The translations under genes were made by a program, and so were the position numbers. Positions 1 to 9,138 of a DNA stretch of 64,000 nucleotides are shown here, piece after piece; position 1 is the first letter of the stretch; the number at the start of each line of letters is the position of its first letter. The notes below the pieces were generated by a model that did no database searches, was not told where the DNA came from, and was given only the letters and a program-made list of their open reading frames with translations. The DNA lies in NCBI RefSeq assembly GCF_018881605.1, contig NZ_JACVPZ010000001.1:1860001-1924000 (forward strand). The letters are read 5' to 3'. The DNA comes from Polynucleobacter sp. UB-Tiil-W10 (GTDB lineage: Bacteria > Pseudomonadota > Gammaproteobacteria > Burkholderiales > Burkholderiaceae).

Positions 1-198
1 AGCCTTGGTAAGGCCGTTAATCGTCATTACGCCTTAATGCAGCGTGAGAACGATCCATATAAGCGTCAGGTTGATATCTGGCTAGCAAAAGACCTAGAGT
101 GGCTTCCGGGTCGTATTCGCTCCCTGGAGTCGAATGGTAGGGTGCTTGAGCTGATTTTCAAGCAAAAGAACCCTGTTCCAGCTGGGACCAGGCCTTAG
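1..198 (+). CDS. DUF3108 family protein, C-terminal end only
   Basis: The window opens inside this reading frame, which runs in frame 1 from base 1 to a TAG stop and gives the last 65 residues. The tail reads as a beta-rich domain ending, with a 'DIWLAKDLEWLPGRIR' stretch followed by a segment around 'ESNGRVLELIFKQ'. That resembles the end of DUF3108 proteins, a family of predicted periplasmic proteins of unknown function. The N-terminus, signal peptide and upstream partners lie outside the window, so the family call is tentative. It converges with the ion-channel gene just downstream. Confidence 0.55.
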   Translation, partial: SLGKAVNRHYALMQRENDPYKRQVDIWLAKDLEWLPGRIRSLESNGRVLELIFKQKNPVPAGTRP

Positions 199-200
199 CC

Positions 201-758
201 CTAAAACCCAGATCCTGACTTTGGGTTCTGGCTTGGCCTATTCAGCAATGCGCCCATCATTGAATACAGAGCTGCTCCAGACATGGAGACGGCAAAAATC
301 CCTGAGAATGAGATGATGATAGGCAGGATTCTCCAGTGCTCCGAAAGCGTATAGTCACCATATCCAACCGTCGTATACATTTCCCCGGCGAAATAAAAGG
401 TTTGAGGATTGGTGGGAAATACCTTCAAGGCTACGCATATGTAGGCCCAGGCGATGATTTCTATAAAGTGACTGCCAATAATCAATAGAATGGCAATGAA
501 ATAGGAAAGAAAGTTGGCGCCATAGATGCGCTTGTTTTCTAGCTTGTGATCTAGCCAATGAAATGCGCCAGCAATCATCAGTACTGCCATGCCATGAAAT
601 GTCAGCATTAGGCAGGACAAAATTAATACGATCCAGATCTGACTATTTCCCATGTCCGTATTGATCTCGGAAAATAGCGTGTAAAAGCTTGGAAGATCGG
701 CATTCTGAAATAAATCAATCACAGGGAACTTGTGATCATGAAAGAAGTTCATTGTCAT
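201..758 (-). CDS. Two-TM potassium channel family protein
   Basis: A 185-residue inner-membrane protein. Hydrophobic segments lie at about residues 41-66, 80-108 and 141-170. A pore loop before the last one carries the K+ selectivity filter T130-V-G-Y-G-D135, the hallmark of the Ion_trans_2 (PF07885-like) family. No RCK/TrkA-N gating domain follows, so this is a minimal pore protein, probably tetrameric, passing K+ across the inner membrane. A second ATG two codons in is equally possible as start, and neither has a clear Shine-Dalgarno. It stands alone, with 70 bp separating it from the ankyrin gene upstream on the same strand. Confidence 0.75.
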   Translation of the reverse strand: MTMNFFHDHKFPVIDLFQNADLPSFYTLFSEINTDMGNSQIWIVLILSCLMLTFHGMAVLMIAGAFHWLDHKLENKRIYGANFLSYFIAILLIIGSHFIEIIAWAYICVALKVFPTNPQTFYFAGEMYTTVGYGDYTLSEHWRILPIIISFSGIFAVSMSGAALYSMMGALLNRPSQNPKSGSGF

Positions 759-828
759 GGGAGCAAGGGTGATAAATTAACAAAAATATCTTGTTTGACA
801 TAATAATGATTATGCGCAATCTAGGATG

Positions 829-1536
829 TTATGAGTTTGGCTGCTTAGGTGCTTTAGGACCTACATATGGTTGCTTATAAAGCTTTAACCAACGTGAGCT
901 AAGTCCTTCTACTATCCATGGTTTCTCATAAATTACCGCAATATCTATTGCCGTAAAACCCTGAGAATTTTTCATCCGCAGATCAGCTCCTTTATCAAGC
1001 AAAAGCTTAATCAATTCTTCATTTCCCGATTGAACGGACATCATTAGCGGCGTTGTATTACCGGGGCTTAAGGAGTCAATGATCGCGCCATTGCTGATTA
1101 AGTATTGCGCAACCTCTAACTGTCCTTTAGCGCTTGCATAGTGCAATGGAGTCCAGCCAATATGATCAATACGAGCATTTCTTTGTTTGATGAGTGTCTT
1201 CACTACGGGCAAATTACCCTCAATTGAGGCAATCATGAGTGGTGTTTCTCCATACTTATTCGATAAATCAACATCTGTAGCCTTATTGAATATCAAAAGC
1301 TGAATCACATCATCAGACCTATCTTTGATGGCCAGATTCAGCATTGGCTCGCCCTTGGGATCGGTAGTGTTTGGGCTAACGCCTTTAGAAAGCAATGACT
1401 TAACGGTGGATACATCATTAAATTTGGCAGCTTTTACGAAATCCGTGATTTGTTCTTCGGATTGGGCCAAGACATAGCCATTTAAGCCAAATAATATACT
1501 TAAAACACTAACTAAATATCTAATTTTATTTCTCAT
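829..1536 (-). CDS. Exported ankyrin-repeat protein
   Basis: A 235-residue protein with a signal peptide (about residues 1-25, ending VLAQS) followed by about five ankyrin repeats between residues 28 and 205. The repeats show the recurring G-x-TPLM/LHYA-x-xxG pattern with 'LIxxGA' or 'LLDKGAD' turns. Ankyrin repeats are protein-binding scaffolds and no catalytic domain is visible, so the exact role is unknown; the signal peptide points to the periplasm. Its ATG overlaps the tatD stop by four bases (ATGA), so it is translationally coupled as the last gene of the mltG-tmk-holB-tatD operon. Confidence 0.8.
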   Translation of the reverse strand: MRNKIRYLVSVLSILFGLNGYVLAQSEEQITDFVKAAKFNDVSTVKSLLSKGVSPNTTDPKGEPMLNLAIKDRSDDVIQLLIFNKATDVDLSNKYGETPLMIASIEGNLPVVKTLIKQRNARIDHIGWTPLHYASAKGQLEVAQYLISNGAIIDSLSPGNTTPLMMSVQSGNEELIKLLLDKGADLRMKNSQGFTAIDIAVIYEKPWIVEGLSSRWLKLYKQPYVGPKAPKQPNS

Positions 1537-2324
1537 GAATAGTTTCTATCTATATGAAAACATTCATAAAAATTACTTGAAGTTTTTTGCGCTAGATCCT
1601 CAACGGAGATGCCCTTAAGGTCTGCTATAAATTCCCCAACCTTTGCTACCCATGCAGGCTCATTAGTCTTGCCACGATAAGGAATGGGCGCCAAATAAGG
1701 AGAGTCTGTCTCAATGAGCATTCGTTCTAAGGGGACCTGTTTGCAGGTTTCCTGAAGATCTTTAGCACTCTTAAAGGTCACAATGCCAGAAAAAGAGATG
1801 AAAAACCCCATTTCCATGGCAGCTTTAGCAACTTCGAAAGACTCGGTAAAGCAATGCATGACTCCACCAATTCGCTGAGCACCCTCCTCTTTAAGGATTT
1901 TGATGGTGTCCTCAGATGCTGATCGGGTGTGGATGATCAATGGTTTCTTGCAGGCAATCGAAGCTCTAATATGCGTTCTAAAGCGTTCTCGTTGCCATTC
2001 CATGGACTCATAACTGCGTTCGCCCATCCGAAAGTAATCAAGACCCGTCTCACCAACTGCAACAATTTTGCTATGTTTTAGGGCAGTTTCAACCAAAAAT
2101 TCAAGCGAAGGCTCAGGGGTATCTTCGTAATCGGGATGAACGCCTACTGATGCAAACAGGTTTTGATGATCTTGCGCCAACTTTAGTACATTGGGAAAGT
2201 CAGGCAAATCAACGGATACACACAAAGCATGACTTACTTTGGCTGACTCCATATTACCCAAAACCTCTGGCAAACGAGATTGAAATTCTGGGAAGTCGAG
2301 ATGGCAATGGGAGTCGATGAACAT
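1533..2324 (-). CDS. TatD family metal-dependent hydrolase
   Basis: A 263-residue TIM-barrel metallohydrolase of the TatD/YcfH family. The N-terminal DSHCHLD motif (H6, H8), E92 in VGETGLDY, H132 in IHTR, H157 in MHCFTE and D207 in ETDSPYLAP supply the expected two-metal site. Family members act as 3'-5' DNA/RNA exonucleases or D-aminoacyl-tRNA/phosphoesterase-type enzymes in the cytosol, and the exact substrate here cannot be read. It follows holB, matching the tmk-holB-tatD (ycfH) order known in E. coli. YcfH or TatD subtype is uncertain, so no symbol is given. Confidence 0.9.
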   Translation of the reverse strand: MFIDSHCHLDFPEFQSRLPEVLGNMESAKVSHALCVSVDLPDFPNVLKLAQDHQNLFASVGVHPDYEDTPEPSLEFLVETALKHSKIVAVGETGLDYFRMGERSYESMEWQRERFRTHIRASIACKKPLIIHTRSASEDTIKILKEEGAQRIGGVMHCFTESFEVAKAAMEMGFFISFSGIVTFKSAKDLQETCKQVPLERMLIETDSPYLAPIPYRGKTNEPAWVAKVGEFIADLKGISVEDLAQKTSSNFYECFHIDRNYS

Positions 2325-2355
2325 GACTCGCTATTTTAGACTGCCTGAGCTATAT

Positions 2356-3477
2356 TTATGTCCCAAAAATCTGTTGGTATTGAGAAAGCAATGCCTCTAA
2401 CTGGATTCTGTTGGCTAAAGGGCGATTTTCATGGCGACGGGCCTGAACAAGTGACTTCCAAAACTGAAGTAATTTCTGCACGTTTACCGTTGTTGATAAG
2501 CCCAGAAGAGTGGATAAATGCTTAGGGTAATAGCGGGGATTGCCGCCCTGAGTCACGGACTGCAAGTCGGAAACCCAGCGCTGCATGCTGGCCAACAAAA
2601 ACGAATATTGGGCTTTATGGGTTTTCTCCGCTGTTTCAAGCCAATTCATTCTGAAGCCCTGAGCCATGGCTTGGAGTAAATAACGAGAAGCTTGAATAGC
2701 TATTGTTAGCTCATCCTTTTCGTCTTTGTTATGCCTTGCAACAAGAGACTCGAGCACAGAAAAAGGAGCCCCGCCCTGTTCGTCGTAGATAGTCTCAATA
2801 TCGCCATCACTAACTTTTAGCCCGCTGACTTTATGCAACTGGGTCTTTAACCAAATTAAGCCTTGTTCGCGATCTGGTCGAGGAGCACTCAATAAGCGGC
2901 AGCGTGATCGTATTGTTGGTAAAACGCGATCTACACGATCAGCCAGCAATATAAAGATGGTATTTTTTGGAGGCTCTTCCAATGACTTCAATAATGTATT
3001 GGCGGAATCTGGACGAAGCATCTCTAAGGGATAAATTAATATCACACGATTTCCGCCGCGGTGAGAGCCGATGGATAAGTTTTCTATTGCGTGACGAGTT
3101 TCCTCAATCGAAATATTTTTTTTCTCTTTTTTATCGCTTGATTCACCGTCGTCATCACGGGCAACTTTTCCTTTTTTGGGTGAATCGTCACCCTCATAGT
3201 CTGCATGAGGTAAAAGTTTTCGATGTGTTTCAGGCACCAGAGAGATAAAGTCAGGATGATTGCCGGTATCAAACCAATGGCAGGCCTCGCATTGATTGCA
3301 TGGTTTTATGGCGCTACTAGAGTTTTCGCAGATAAGCGCCTTGGCAAGCTCTAAGGAAAAAGCAAACTTTCCAATCCCGGACTGCCCATGCAACAAAATT
3401 GCATTCGGAAAGTTGGCAAAATCCAACCCCTTCCATAAGGGCTCAAGCCATGGTGCTATCTGGTTCTCGTGGCTCAC
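2356..3477 (-). CDS. holB: DNA polymerase III delta' subunit
   Basis: A 373-residue clamp-loader subunit. An AAA+ fold begins with the P-loop-like LLHGQSGIGKF (residues 28-38). Zinc-type cysteines follow at about residues 50-66 (C50, C60, C63, C66), and the conserved TIRSRC motif comes later. Delta' is the stator of the clamp loader that places the beta clamp on DNA. Residues 91-120 form a strongly charged insert rich in Asp, Lys, Glu and Ser that looks like a disordered loop. The start is GTG, directly abutting the tmk TAA stop, so translation is probably coupled. The order tmk-holB-tatD matches E. coli. Confidence 0.92.
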   Translation of the reverse strand: MSHENQIAPWLEPLWKGLDFANFPNAILLHGQSGIGKFAFSLELAKALICENSSSAIKPCNQCEACHWFDTGNHPDFISLVPETHRKLLPHADYEGDDSPKKGKVARDDDGESSDKKEKKNISIEETRHAIENLSIGSHRGGNRVILIYPLEMLRPDSANTLLKSLEEPPKNTIFILLADRVDRVLPTIRSRCRLLSAPRPDREQGLIWLKTQLHKVSGLKVSDGDIETIYDEQGGAPFSVLESLVARHNKDEKDELTIAIQASRYLLQAMAQGFRMNWLETAEKTHKAQYSFLLASMQRWVSDLQSVTQGGNPRYYPKHLSTLLGLSTTVNVQKLLQFWKSLVQARRHENRPLANRIQLEALLSQYQQIFGT

Positions 3478-4116
3478 TTACAGCGCAATCTGAATCAATT
3501 TCAAGCCATTCCAAATAGCTTCAGGAGTTTGCGTGGCATCAACTAAATGAAAACGCTCAGAATCGGATCTAGCTCGACGCAAGTATTCTTGACGCACTCT
3601 TTCGAAAAAATCTAAATCCATCTTTTCAAATTTATCTGGAGCCCGAACCTTTGAACGTCGTGCTTCTGCTACCTCGCCAGGTAAATCGAACAAGATTGTT
3701 AAATTGGGCTGCAAGAGCGAGCCGTCAGGACGACCCTGAACCCAACGCTCTAAGCTATTTAATTTTTCCAGACTCAAGCCGCGGCCTCCACCTTGATAGG
3801 CAAAGCTGGCATCTGTAAAGCGATCGGATATCACAATCTTGCCCGCTGCAAGCGCAGGTTCAATTACTTGGGCCAGGTGTTCACGCCGTGCAGCAAACAT
3901 TAATAGCGCTTCGGTTTCTAAATTCATAGGGGCTTCTAGAAGTAGATTGCGAAGTTGCTCACCAAGAGCTGTTCCGCCCGGCTCCCGAGTCATTACCACT
4001 TCTTTATTTGGATAACGCTCTTGCATCAGGTTTCGAAACGCATCTATATGTGTACTTTTTCCTGCACCATCGATGCCTTCAAAGCTAATGAAATATCCGG
4101 TTTTTGTTAATGACAT
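3478..4116 (-). CDS. tmk: Thymidylate kinase
   Basis: A 212-residue dTMP kinase converting dTMP plus ATP to dTDP in dTTP synthesis. The P-loop [11 protein letters not shown] spans residues 12-22. The TREPGGT motif follows near residue 43, and the [15 protein letters not shown] nucleotide/lid segment lies near residue 98. The length matches the family. It sits 12 bp downstream of mltG and abuts holB, giving the conserved mltG-tmk-holB order. The ATG start has no strong Shine-Dalgarno, in keeping with coupling to mltG. Confidence 0.96.
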   Translation of the reverse strand: MSLTKTGYFISFEGIDGAGKSTHIDAFRNLMQERYPNKEVVMTREPGGTALGEQLRNLLLEAPMNLETEALLMFAARREHLAQVIEPALAAGKIVISDRFTDASFAYQGGGRGLSLEKLNSLERWVQGRPDGSLLQPNLTILFDLPGEVAEARRSKVRAPDKFEKMDLDFFERVRQEYLRRARSDSERFHLVDATQTPEAIWNGLKLIQIAL

Positions 4117-4128
4117 ATTTAAATGAAT

Positions 4129-5202
4129 TTAGTTGCTGCTATTTTTGGGCGTAATCTTGCGTTGATATCGGTCTACTGCTGTCTCATGCTCTTTTAGACT
4201 TTGAGAAAAATGGCTACTTCCATCACCTTTAGCTACAAAGAATAATGCATTGCTTTTTGCGGGATGGGCGGCTGCCAAAATGGACTCTTTACTGGGCATT
4301 GCTATGGGGCTAGGAGGTAAACCTTTGTGCAAATAGGTATTGTAGGCAGTGTCCTTGCGTAAGTCGGCTTTCCGTAAATTACCATCAAATCTAGGACCAA
4401 TTCCGTAAATAACCGTAGGGTCGGTTTGCAGCGGCATACCCCTATTGAGGCGGTTAATAAATACGGCTGCGACCATATTTCGATCACTAGCCCGCCCGGT
4501 CTCTTTTTCAACAATAGAGGCCAATATTAATAACTCATAGGAGGTTTTGAGGGGGAGTCCCCCTTCTTTCTGATCCCATATTTGGGATAGTTGCTTTTGC
4601 ATGGCCTGTGCAGCCCTTCGATAAATATTTAAATCGGGCTCATCTGGATCAAATATGTAGGTATCAGGCAGAAAAATTCCCTCATCACTTGGGTAGTTCA
4701 GATTGAGACTTTGCAATAGCTCTCTATTGCTCATACCTTTGGTTTGATGAATGAGCACTGAATGAGAGTCAACAATGCTCCGCAGCTGCCAAATAGTCAT
4801 TCCCGGAATAATTGCGATACTTTCTCTTACCCGATCACCGCGAGCAATCTGCAGTAGAGCCTTCCCAAGACTTCCTCCGCTTGGAAGCAAATAAGTGCCT
4901 GGTTTTAGTTTTGAGCCAACGAATAAACTTCTAGCTCCAACTTGCAAGATCAAGCCATTAATTGATAAACCTTGCTCGCTCAATTGAGTGGCAATGCTCG
5001 ATAAGCTTGATTGCGGATTAATCTTAACTTTGTATAAGGCAGCATTTTCAACATTCGACTTGTTGGGAACCACTGGGATTAAAAAAATGCCCCCATAAAG
5101 CAGAACCAAAAGTGCAACAAAAAGGCCTAACCAATACTTCAGGCCTCGATCCTTAGACTTTTTCTTAATAAATAGCGATCTACCCTGAATTTTTCTGCTC
5201 AT
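4129..5202 (-). CDS. mltG: Endolytic murein transglycosylase
   Basis: A 357-residue single-pass inner-membrane protein: a basic N-terminus, one membrane helix at about residues 23-45, a LysM-like region, then the YceG/MltG catalytic domain. The catalytic glutamate is E232 in ILASIVEKETG, and the conserved NRLNRGMPLQTDPT segment follows. MltG cuts nascent glycan strands and helps set their length. It is the first gene of the operon with tmk, holB, tatD and the ankyrin gene. Only 20 bp separate its start from the divergent ygfZ. Confidence 0.95.
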   Translation of the reverse strand: MSRKIQGRSLFIKKKSKDRGLKYWLGLFVALLVLLYGGIFLIPVVPNKSNVENAALYKVKINPQSSLSSIATQLSEQGLSINGLILQVGARSLFVGSKLKPGTYLLPSGGSLGKALLQIARGDRVRESIAIIPGMTIWQLRSIVDSHSVLIHQTKGMSNRELLQSLNLNYPSDEGIFLPDTYIFDPDEPDLNIYRRAAQAMQKQLSQIWDQKEGGLPLKTSYELLILASIVEKETGRASDRNMVAAVFINRLNRGMPLQTDPTVIYGIGPRFDGNLRKADLRKDTAYNTYLHKGLPPSPIAMPSKESILAAAHPAKSNALFFVAKGDGSSHFSQSLKEHETAVDRYQRKITPKNSSN

Positions 5203-5222
5203 CAGGCTATGATAAAAGGGTC

Positions 5223-6230
5223 ATGACTAATACCTCGCAAATTCAGCAAAACTGGCTGAAAAACCCCTCTTCCCTACCCTGCAATTTGCCGCAGTGGGGC
5301 TTAATCGTAGTTGAGGGCCCAGATGCCGCCAGTTTTTTACAAAATCAATTGACGAATTCCGTACTAGGACTTCGGCGTATATTGCCGGGGTCAATTGCCC
5401 AAGCTTATGACGCCGTTCGCTTGGTCGGCTATTGCAATCCCAAAGGTAGGTTAATGGCAAGCGCCTGGTGTGGCCTATTTCCTTCCAGCGCAGAATCTGA
5501 AGAACGCTATGCTTTATTTATATCAAAAGATATTGCCGCCAGCATTGCTAAACGTTTGTCGATGTATGTATTGCGTTCAAAAGTAAAGGTTGTCGATCTT
5601 TCTGCGGACTGGGTAATTTCCGGGCTCTACGGCTCAGATGAACAAATTTCTGATTTTGAGTTTGATGACAGTTGTATCGCCTTGAGAATGCCAGATGTTA
5701 TGGTGAACGATCAAGCCATTGCACGCCTACTCGTAGCTCGCCATCAAAATAGTTCGCCGAACTCAATCAATAACAATGAAGTTCTTGATGTTTGGAATGC
5801 GCTAGAAGTCTTAAGCGCAATTCCGCGCATTGTTCAAGCCACGCAAGAGCAATTTGTACCGCAAATGATCAATTTTGAATCGGTTGCTGGTGTAGATTTT
5901 AAAAAGGGTTGCTATCCTGGCCAAGAAATTGTCGCACGCAGCCAATACCGTGGTGCTATTAAGAGACGATTGCAGCTTGCTCACCTGAATGATGTTGAGC
6001 CTTGCGATAGTTTTGTCATGCCAGGAGTGGAGCTGTTTCACTCCAAAGATCCTAGCCAGCCGGCAGGAATGGTGGTTCTATCTGCCCGGAGTCCAATTGA
6101 GCTAGAGCGGACTGACTTACAAATTGAATGCAAGTTGGAAGCACTTGAAGACGGTGAAATTCATCTTGGTAGCCCCGAAGGACCTGTGTTAAAAATAGAT
6201 TTATTGCCATATCCCTTGATCGAAATTTAA
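5223..6230 (+). CDS. ygfZ: Folate-binding protein YgfZ (iron-sulfur repair factor)
   Basis: A 335-residue member of the GcvT-like YgfZ family. The signature K-G-C-Y-x-G-Q-E is present (in DFKKGCYPGQEIVARSQYRG). YgfZ is a tetrahydrofolate-dependent protein that helps assemble or repair certain Fe-S enzymes such as MiaB. An AAAGGG Shine-Dalgarno lies just before the ATG. It is divergent from mltG, the usual neighbour in proteobacteria, and lies 8 bp ahead of the TANGO2-like gene, so these two are probably co-transcribed. Confidence 0.93.
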   Translation: MTNTSQIQQNWLKNPSSLPCNLPQWGLIVVEGPDAASFLQNQLTNSVLGLRRILPGSIAQAYDAVRLVGYCNPKGRLMASAWCGLFPSSAESEERYALFISKDIAASIAKRLSMYVLRSKVKVVDLSADWVISGLYGSDEQISDFEFDDSCIALRMPDVMVNDQAIARLLVARHQNSSPNSINNNEVLDVWNALEVLSAIPRIVQATQEQFVPQMINFESVAGVDFKKGCYPGQEIVARSQYRGAIKRRLQLAHLNDVEPCDSFVMPGVELFHSKDPSQPAGMVVLSARSPIELERTDLQIECKLEALEDGEIHLGSPEGPVLKIDLLPYPLIEI

Positions 6231-6238
6231 TAATTCTT

Positions 6239-7096
6239 ATGTGCCTTATCCTTTTCGCCTGGAATTCTCATCCAGACTACTCGTTGGTGGTAGCGGCGAA
6301 TCGCGATGAGTTTTATGAACGCAATACTGATGGTGTTGCATGGTGGCCAGAACACCCCCATGTATTGGCTGGTAGGGATCGGGCTGATGTCTTGGGCAGT
6401 CCTGGTACATGGCTTGGATTTACAAAGACCGGAAAATTTGCAGCCTTAACCAATGTTCGGGCGCCTAGTGAAAAAAATCCTGACTCCAGAACCCGTGGTG
6501 AACTTTCTTTAATGTATCTCACCGGTCAAGATAGACCTACTGATTTCATTCAAGATAATGCGAAACGTTTTCAGCAATACAACGGTTTTAATCTCTTAAT
6601 GGCTGATCTGAGTAATCCAGAAAATGCAGAAATGCATTGGGTTAGCAATCGTATGATGATGGGTCAAAGCATCCGTCCACGTAAGGTCTTTCCAAAGCAA
6701 GCTCTAGCGCCTGGGGTGTATGGACTATCTAACGCAATGCTAGATACTCCATGGCCCAAAGTAAATCACCGCGTTGCTGCGTTTGCCCAGGCATTGGCAA
6801 TGGATCAGGGGCAACTTAAAAATGCGGATCAATACTTAAAGCTATTGGCCGATAGCCATCATGCTAGCGATAACGAACTTCCTAGTACTGGGGTAAGCAA
6901 AGAATGGGAGAAGGCGCTCTCCCCTGCTTTTATTAAAACTGCCGCCTACGGAACGCGGTCAAGCACCATCCTTAGAGTTCGCAAGGATGGTCAGTTTGAG
7001 TTAGTAGAGCGTCGCTTTGATGCATCTGGAACCGTGGGTCATGATGTAGTAACTGGCGCCCTGAATTCGGCGTCTGATTCTAATTTATCTGTTTAG
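6239..7096 (+). CDS. NRDE (TANGO2-like) family protein
   Basis: A 285-residue protein beginning MCLILFAW and carrying the family-naming AANRDEFYER motif at about residues 19-28. It fits an Ntn-hydrolase-like fold in which Cys2 would be exposed after Met removal. TANGO2 relatives have been linked to haem handling and to acyl-CoA metabolism in eukaryotes, but the bacterial role is not settled. It follows ygfZ by 8 bp without a clear Shine-Dalgarno of its own, suggesting an operon. It converges with the thioesterase gene two bases downstream. Confidence 0.88.
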   Translation: MCLILFAWNSHPDYSLVVAANRDEFYERNTDGVAWWPEHPHVLAGRDRADVLGSPGTWLGFTKTGKFAALTNVRAPSEKNPDSRTRGELSLMYLTGQDRPTDFIQDNAKRFQQYNGFNLLMADLSNPENAEMHWVSNRMMMGQSIRPRKVFPKQALAPGVYGLSNAMLDTPWPKVNHRVAAFAQALAMDQGQLKNADQYLKLLADSHHASDNELPSTGVSKEWEKALSPAFIKTAAYGTRSSTILRVRKDGQFELVERRFDASGTVGHDVVTGALNSASDSNLSV

Positions 7097-7098
7097 GA

Positions 7099-7581
7099 TT
7101 AACTAGTACGTCCATCGTCGTTGACAACGCGTTCACCATCAGCATTGCGGCTTGGTAAACGCTTCAGATATTTAAAAGTGCCTGTAGCCATGCAGCAAAC
7201 CTCACCCTGATCGTTGTATAACTTAGCTTCACAAAAAGCCATCGTTGCGGTTCTACGTACAGTATCCGCCTTTACTCTCAGTACACCAGTAGCAGCCTGC
7301 ATGAAATTATTCTTCATTTCGATAGTGACCACACTTCGATCGCTAGGATCTCCAGATCGAGCAGCAACAGCCATAGCCACATCCATCAGCGTTAATAAAA
7401 CTCCGCCGTGAGCCACTTCCCAGGTATTGTTGTGCTCCGGCCTGAGGGCAAGCAAAATCTCACCCTTACCCATTTCAGCACTAATGCATCGAACCCCTAA
7501 AAGCTTTAAAAAAGGAACATTTAATTCCTCGCCTAAATTGGCTAGCTGGGTCTGCGGATTCATTTGGACTTGTTTGTTCAT
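7099..7581 (-). CDS. PaaI-type hotdog thioesterase
   Basis: A 160-residue single hotdog-fold protein. The helix motif around NTWEVAHGGVLLTLMDVAMA (H58 region) contains the HGG-xxx-xxD pattern of PaaI/YbgC-like acyl-CoA thioesterases, cytosolic enzymes that hydrolyse acyl- or aryl-CoA. The substrate is not predictable. An alternative ATG lies at codon 7. It is divergent from selO with a 54 bp gap and converges with the TANGO2-like gene. Confidence 0.85.
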   Translation of the reverse strand: MNKQVQMNPQTQLANLGEELNVPFLKLLGVRCISAEMGKGEILLALRPEHNNTWEVAHGGVLLTLMDVAMAVAARSGDPSDRSVVTIEMKNNFMQAATGVLRVKADTVRRTATMAFCEAKLYNDQGEVCCMATGTFKYLKRLPSRNADGERVVNDDGRTS

Positions 7582-7635
7582 CGTCTAATTCTAAGGGCAT
7601 GTGCGCGATTTAGGAAATCCTCCTAGAATACCCTT

Positions 7636-9102
7636 ATGGCCTTTATTTTAAGCGGCGATGATGTCTGCCAAGCAACCCTACCTACACCTATACCCGATCC
7701 TTACTGGGTTGCATTTTCACCCTCTTCGGCAAAATTAGTAGGTATCACTCTTGATGAAGCTAATTTACCTTTAGATAAAACTTGGCTAGAGGTTTTAGCC
7801 GGAAATCAGCTCAGGGTCACAAGCCACCAATTTTTGAATCCGATAGCAACTGCCTATAGCGGACATCAATTTGGTGTGTGGGCGGGACAACTGGGTGATG
7901 GTCGCGCAATTTTATTGGGCGATATAGCTGATCAAGAGCTGCAACTCAAAGGTGCAGGCAAAACTCGCTTCTCTCGTATGGGTGATGGTCGTGCAGTACT
8001 CCGCTCCTCTATCAGGGAGTTCTTATGCAGTGAGGCAATGCATTCTTTGGGAATCCCCACAACGAGAGCGCTATCGATCGTTGGCTCAGATTTGCCTGTA
8101 AGAAGGGAAACCATGGAAACCGCAGCAGTTTGTGCACGATTGGCACCAAGCTTTATTCGGATTGGTCACTTTGAACATTTCGCCGCGCTCCAGAATCATG
8201 CAAGATTAAAAGAGCTCGCAGATTCACTGATCCAAAATCATTATCCCGAATCCCTCGAGGCTGAAGAGCCCTACTTGGACTTATTTAAAAGAATCTGCAA
8301 ACGTAATGCGAAATTGGTAGCGCAGTGGCAGGCAGTCGGTTTTTGTCATGGCGTTCTCAATAGCGACAATATCAGCGCACTCGGTTTAACCATTGACTAT
8401 GGCCCATTTGGATTTTTAGATCAATTTCAGATTGATCATATTTGCAACCATAGCGATCAAGGCGGACGCTATGCCTATCATCGCCAGCCCCAGATCATGC
8501 ATTGGAATATGGCCTGCCTAGCTAGTGCCATGATTCCACTAATTGAGCTCCGCTGCGATGAAAAAGAAGCGCAAGAGCAATTACGTGCAGCGATTGAAGA
8601 GTTCCCAATCATTTACGCACAATCGTGGCAATCCTTGTTTCGCAAAAAGTTGGGGTTCGTTACGGAACAGGATGGTGACATTACCTTGGTTGAGCGACTA
8701 TTGCAGGCTATGCATGACTCAAGAGTAGATTTCACAAGCTTCTTTCGCAAGCTTGGTCAACTAAAGACAGATGCGCCTATTGAGCAGATTTCATTGCGAA
8801 ATGAATTTGTTGACCGAGCATCAATTGATCAATGGTTTTCCGATTATCAAGCGCGCCTACAGAGTGAATCCAGTAGTGATTCATCGCGCCAAAAAGAAAT
8901 GAATCAAGTAAACCCAAAGTATGTATTGCGAAATCATCTGGCACAACAAGCTATAGAGCAGGCTCAGAAGAAGGACTTTTCCGAGGTAACCAAGCTTCTT
9001 AATATTTTGAGCAAACCTTTTGACGAGCAACCAGAGCATGAGTCTTATGCCATGGCGCCACCGCCAAATCTAGAATCAATTGAAGTAAGCTGCTCATCAT
9101 AA
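7636..9102 (+). CDS. selO: Protein adenylyltransferase SelO (YdiU)
   Basis: A 488-residue pseudokinase-fold enzyme that transfers AMP from ATP to Ser/Thr/Tyr of target proteins. Diagnostic segments are GQLGDGRAILLGD, the Gly-rich QLKGAGKTRFSRMGDG, SSIREFL, and the metal/catalytic HGVLNSDNISALG followed by IDYGPFGFLD. The length fits bacterial SelO (E. coli YdiU, 478). Eukaryotic homologues end in selenocysteine; here the last residues are SCSS, so a C-terminal cysteine is kept. It is 36 bp upstream of msrB on the same strand, a redox-themed pair. SelO is linked to glutathionylation and oxidative stress. Confidence 0.95.
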   Translation: MAFILSGDDVCQATLPTPIPDPYWVAFSPSSAKLVGITLDEANLPLDKTWLEVLAGNQLRVTSHQFLNPIATAYSGHQFGVWAGQLGDGRAILLGDIADQELQLKGAGKTRFSRMGDGRAVLRSSIREFLCSEAMHSLGIPTTRALSIVGSDLPVRRETMETAAVCARLAPSFIRIGHFEHFAALQNHARLKELADSLIQNHYPESLEAEEPYLDLFKRICKRNAKLVAQWQAVGFCHGVLNSDNISALGLTIDYGPFGFLDQFQIDHICNHSDQGGRYAYHRQPQIMHWNMACLASAMIPLIELRCDEKEAQEQLRAAIEEFPIIYAQSWQSLFRKKLGFVTEQDGDITLVERLLQAMHDSRVDFTSFFRKLGQLKTDAPIEQISLRNEFVDRASIDQWFSDYQARLQSESSSDSSRQKEMNQVNPKYVLRNHLAQQAIEQAQKKDFSEVTKLLNILSKPFDEQPEHESYAMAPPPNLESIEVSCSS

Positions 9103-9138
9103 GTTTTTTGATTAGCAAATCATTTTCCCGGGGTAATA

